A DNA stretch of 64,000 nt, from NCBI GenBank assembly GCA_009760885.1, contig CM019714.1, forward strand, positions 4,644,312 through 4,708,311, given 5' to 3'. Of this stretch, positions 62,119 through 64,000 are shown piece after piece. Below the pieces are notes generated by a model, which was not told the origin of the DNA, did no database searches, and was given only the letters and a program-made list of their open reading frames with translations. The stretch comes from Achatina immaculata. Its lineage: Eukaryota > Mollusca > Gastropoda > Stylommatophora > Achatinidae. How positions within the stretch are numbered: the first letter of the stretch is position 1; each line of letters starts with the position of its first letter. The translations under genes were made by a program, and so were the position numbers.

Positions 62119-62449
62119 TAATGAAGGTGGGGGGGGGTATGGTTAAGTTTTATATAAAAGTAAAAACAGTGAGGAAAATGGACAGAAGCAAGGATGGGGA
62201 GAAGTAAGGAGAGCACATATATATGGTGAATATAAAACAATCAAATATTTTTGTGAAAGTCTTTTTCAAGGATCACTTACAAAACTAAATAAATAAAATA
62301 TAAAAACATGAAAAACTGATGAGAAATTAAACACATAGCTTGTTTTTTTTTAATCCAAAATGCATGCAGATAGGTGAGCACAAAGCAGAAGCAGGCAACT
62401 GAGTGAGAAATGAGGCAAAAGGAGGATGGTGTTTGATAACATGACAATG
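62119..62449. other. Spacer; no gene recognised
   Basis: G-run near 62128 and purine-rich sequence (GGAAAATGGACAGAAGCAAG). Unassigned. Confidence 0.5.
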
Positions 62450-62777
62450 CCTATGTTAGCAGGTGTCTCATGTGACAATTTCTATGTTAATTAGCTAACA
62501 ATACAGAGATGTATTATTTTATGGTAATTCCATGTTAAATGTTTGTTCCCACATTGTTGTATTGTTATCTAACAATATTTGTGTTAGTTATCTAACTACA
62601 TAGAATATTGTAGTATAGCAAATTCTATGTTAGTTATCTAAATACACAGTTATCTATTGTAATATAGCAAATTCCATGCTAGTTATCCAAATACACAGTT
62701 ATCTATTGCAGTATGACAAATTCTATGTTAGTTATCTACTGTGTTATTAACTGTATAGTTAGATAACTCCATGTTAA

Positions 62778-63046
62778 TGAAGAATGTATGAGAAGATCTG
62801 GAGAGACAAAAAAAATCTTGTCAAAAAAATAAGAGACAGACAATGTACTTTCATAGGACATGCAATGAAAATATTATAACAACAGAAAAAACAGAGGGAA
62901 GAAGATCAAGAAGAAGACCAAGAGAAATGATACTGGACAGTCTGACGGGATGGTGTGAGAGGAGATCACCAACTGAACTGATGGCCTGCATGAAGGATCA
63001 TGTACTCTGGAGAAGCATAATAGCCAACGCCAGTCAGCACAGCACC

Positions 63047-63076
<30 letters not shown>
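62778..63076 (+). mobile_element. (ATG)n-tailed LINE 3' end, plus strand
   Basis: Plus-strand copy: MRRSGETKKI-like start with frameshift, RQTMYFHRTCNENIITTEKT, SRRRPREMILDSLTGWCERR, ANASQHST and stop, then (GATGAT)n to 63076. One of the two plus-strand insertions nested in the 49-bp array region. Confidence 0.83.
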
Positions 63077-63077
<1 letters not shown>

Positions 63078-63596
63078 AGACATCTAACTACACAGCTGTC
63101 TATTGTAGTATAGTAAATTCCATGTTAGTTGTCTATCTACACAGTTATCTATTGTAGTATAGCAAACTCTATGTTAGTTATCTAACTACACAGTTATCTA
63201 TTGTAGTATAGCAAACACCATGTTAGTTATCTAACTACACAGTTATCTATTGTAGTATAGCAAACACCATGTTAGTTATCTATCTACACAGTTATCTATT
63301 GTAGTATAGCAAACTCTATGTTAGTTATCTAACTACACAGTTATCTATTGTAGTATAGCAAACACCATGTTAGTTATCTAACTACACAGTTATCTATTGT
63401 AGTATAGCAAACACCATGTTATTTATCTAACTACACAGTTATCTATTGTAGTATAGCAAACACCATGTTAGTTATCTAACTACACAGTTATCTATTGTAG
63501 TATAGCAAACGCCATGTTAGTTATCTAACTACACAGTTATCTATTGTAGTATAGCAAACGCCATGTTAGTTATCTAACTACACAGTTATCTATTGT

Positions 63597-63793
63597 CAAT
63601 CAGTCAGTCATTTGCATGACCCTTGTGGAACTTTGCCTCCCTAACAGCTCTCCTGTAGGCCTCCTGGTTGTAATCAAGATGCCCTGCTGTTGATGCGTCC
63701 ATTTGCAGATTATCAGTGATGTCTTGCATCCATCTTCGCTTTGGTCTTCCTCTCCTCCTTTTTCTCATTACGTACCCTTCCAACATGGTCTTG
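63597..63793 (-). mobile_element. 5'-truncated RTE-family LINE, 8-bp target-site duplication
   Basis: Minus-strand copy: YVMRKRRRGRPKRRWMQDIT, NLQMDASTAGHLDYNQEAYR, AKFHKGHAND and (CAGT)n-like tail (63597-63610). TCTATTGT (63589-63596) and TCTACTGT (63794-63801) flank it and continue the 49-bp unit across the gap. Confidence 0.88.
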
Positions 63794-63840
63794 TCTACTG
63801 TAGTATAGCAATATTCCTGTTAGCTATGTAACTATGCTAT

Positions 63841-64000
63841 GATAGCATAGAAAACTTTCTATACTGGGACATAGCTCTATCTTCACATTATGAGCAATTG
63901 TTACAACGTGGTCATCTGATACAAGGAACTCAGTAGATGACAGAAGACTACCAAAGAAGAGAAAAAAGAAAGAAAAAAAAGTCAAATGATACATGTCAAT
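63841..64000. other. Window end; nothing recognised
   Basis: Short AT- and purine-rich sequence to the window edge. Confidence 0.5.

Larger units (their letters stand above)
62450..63840. repeat. Minisatellite, 49-bp unit, interrupted by two LINE ends
   Basis: GTTAGTTATCTAACTACACA plus GTTATCTATTGTAGTATAGC and AAACACCAT. Diverged copies at 62450-62777, uniform copies at 63077-63596, and a remnant at 63794-63840. Two LINE fragments lie between these blocks. Confidence 0.94.

Overview
The window is animal nuclear DNA, most likely from a lophotrochozoan and probably a mollusc (an inference). It has spliced genes with GT-AG phase-1 introns, degenerate LINEs of several families ending in short tails such as (ATG)n, (GAA)n, (ACTG)n or (TGAA)n, a mariner element, a tRNA-derived SINE, and an extreme load of minisatellites. 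By hand tally the tandem arrays (units of about 23 to 83 bp) fill roughly 35-40% of the 64 kb. No bacterial, organellar or CRISPR features were seen.

The only convincing cellular genes form a plus-strand cluster of small four-transmembrane proteins of the claudin/PMP22 superfamily. Gene A has only its last coding exon here (5314-5474) plus a 3' UTR; the rest lies left of the window or is lost. A decayed copy of that terminal exon and 3' UTR lies at about 9030-9345. Gene B is complete: exons 27520-27715, 29703-29858 and 31622-31770, 166 aa. Gene C is complete: exons 48814-49024, 57410-57556 and 60545-60714, 175 aa. All coding introns are phase 1 at equivalent positions. Exon 1 carries TM1 and a W...GLW..C....C loop, exon 2 carries TM2, and exon 3 carries the 'GYSF' segment and last membrane helix. 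This is a tandemly duplicated family in which introns and spacers have filled with minisatellites and transposons.

Layout. 0-5 kb: minisatellites, a Tc1/mariner-type MITE, a LINE RNase H remnant, a 1.9-kb RT-bearing LINE. 5-9.4 kb: gene A end, an RTE copy with a nested LINE, minisatellites, the gene A-like relic. 9.4-24 kb: mostly minisatellites with inserted LINE ends and a perfect 92-bp inverted repeat bracketing 10.0-14.0 kb. 24.6-26.7 kb: mariner split by an RTE insertion. 27.5-31.8 kb: gene B. 33.5-37 kb: nested LINEs in a near-identical 1,621-bp tandem duplication. 37-48 kb: long minisatellites, a SINE, a solo-LTR-like element. 48.8-60.7 kb: gene C, whose 8.4-kb and 3.0-kb introns are largely arrays. 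60.7-64 kb: 3' flank and further arrays with LINE insertions.

The most interesting signal is in gene C. The exon 2 donor lies inside a 58-bp unit repeated about 11 times, and each unit carries an acceptor-like site, an 18-nt in-frame micro-exon candidate and a GTAAGC donor. Most long open frames elsewhere are by-products of tandem repeats.
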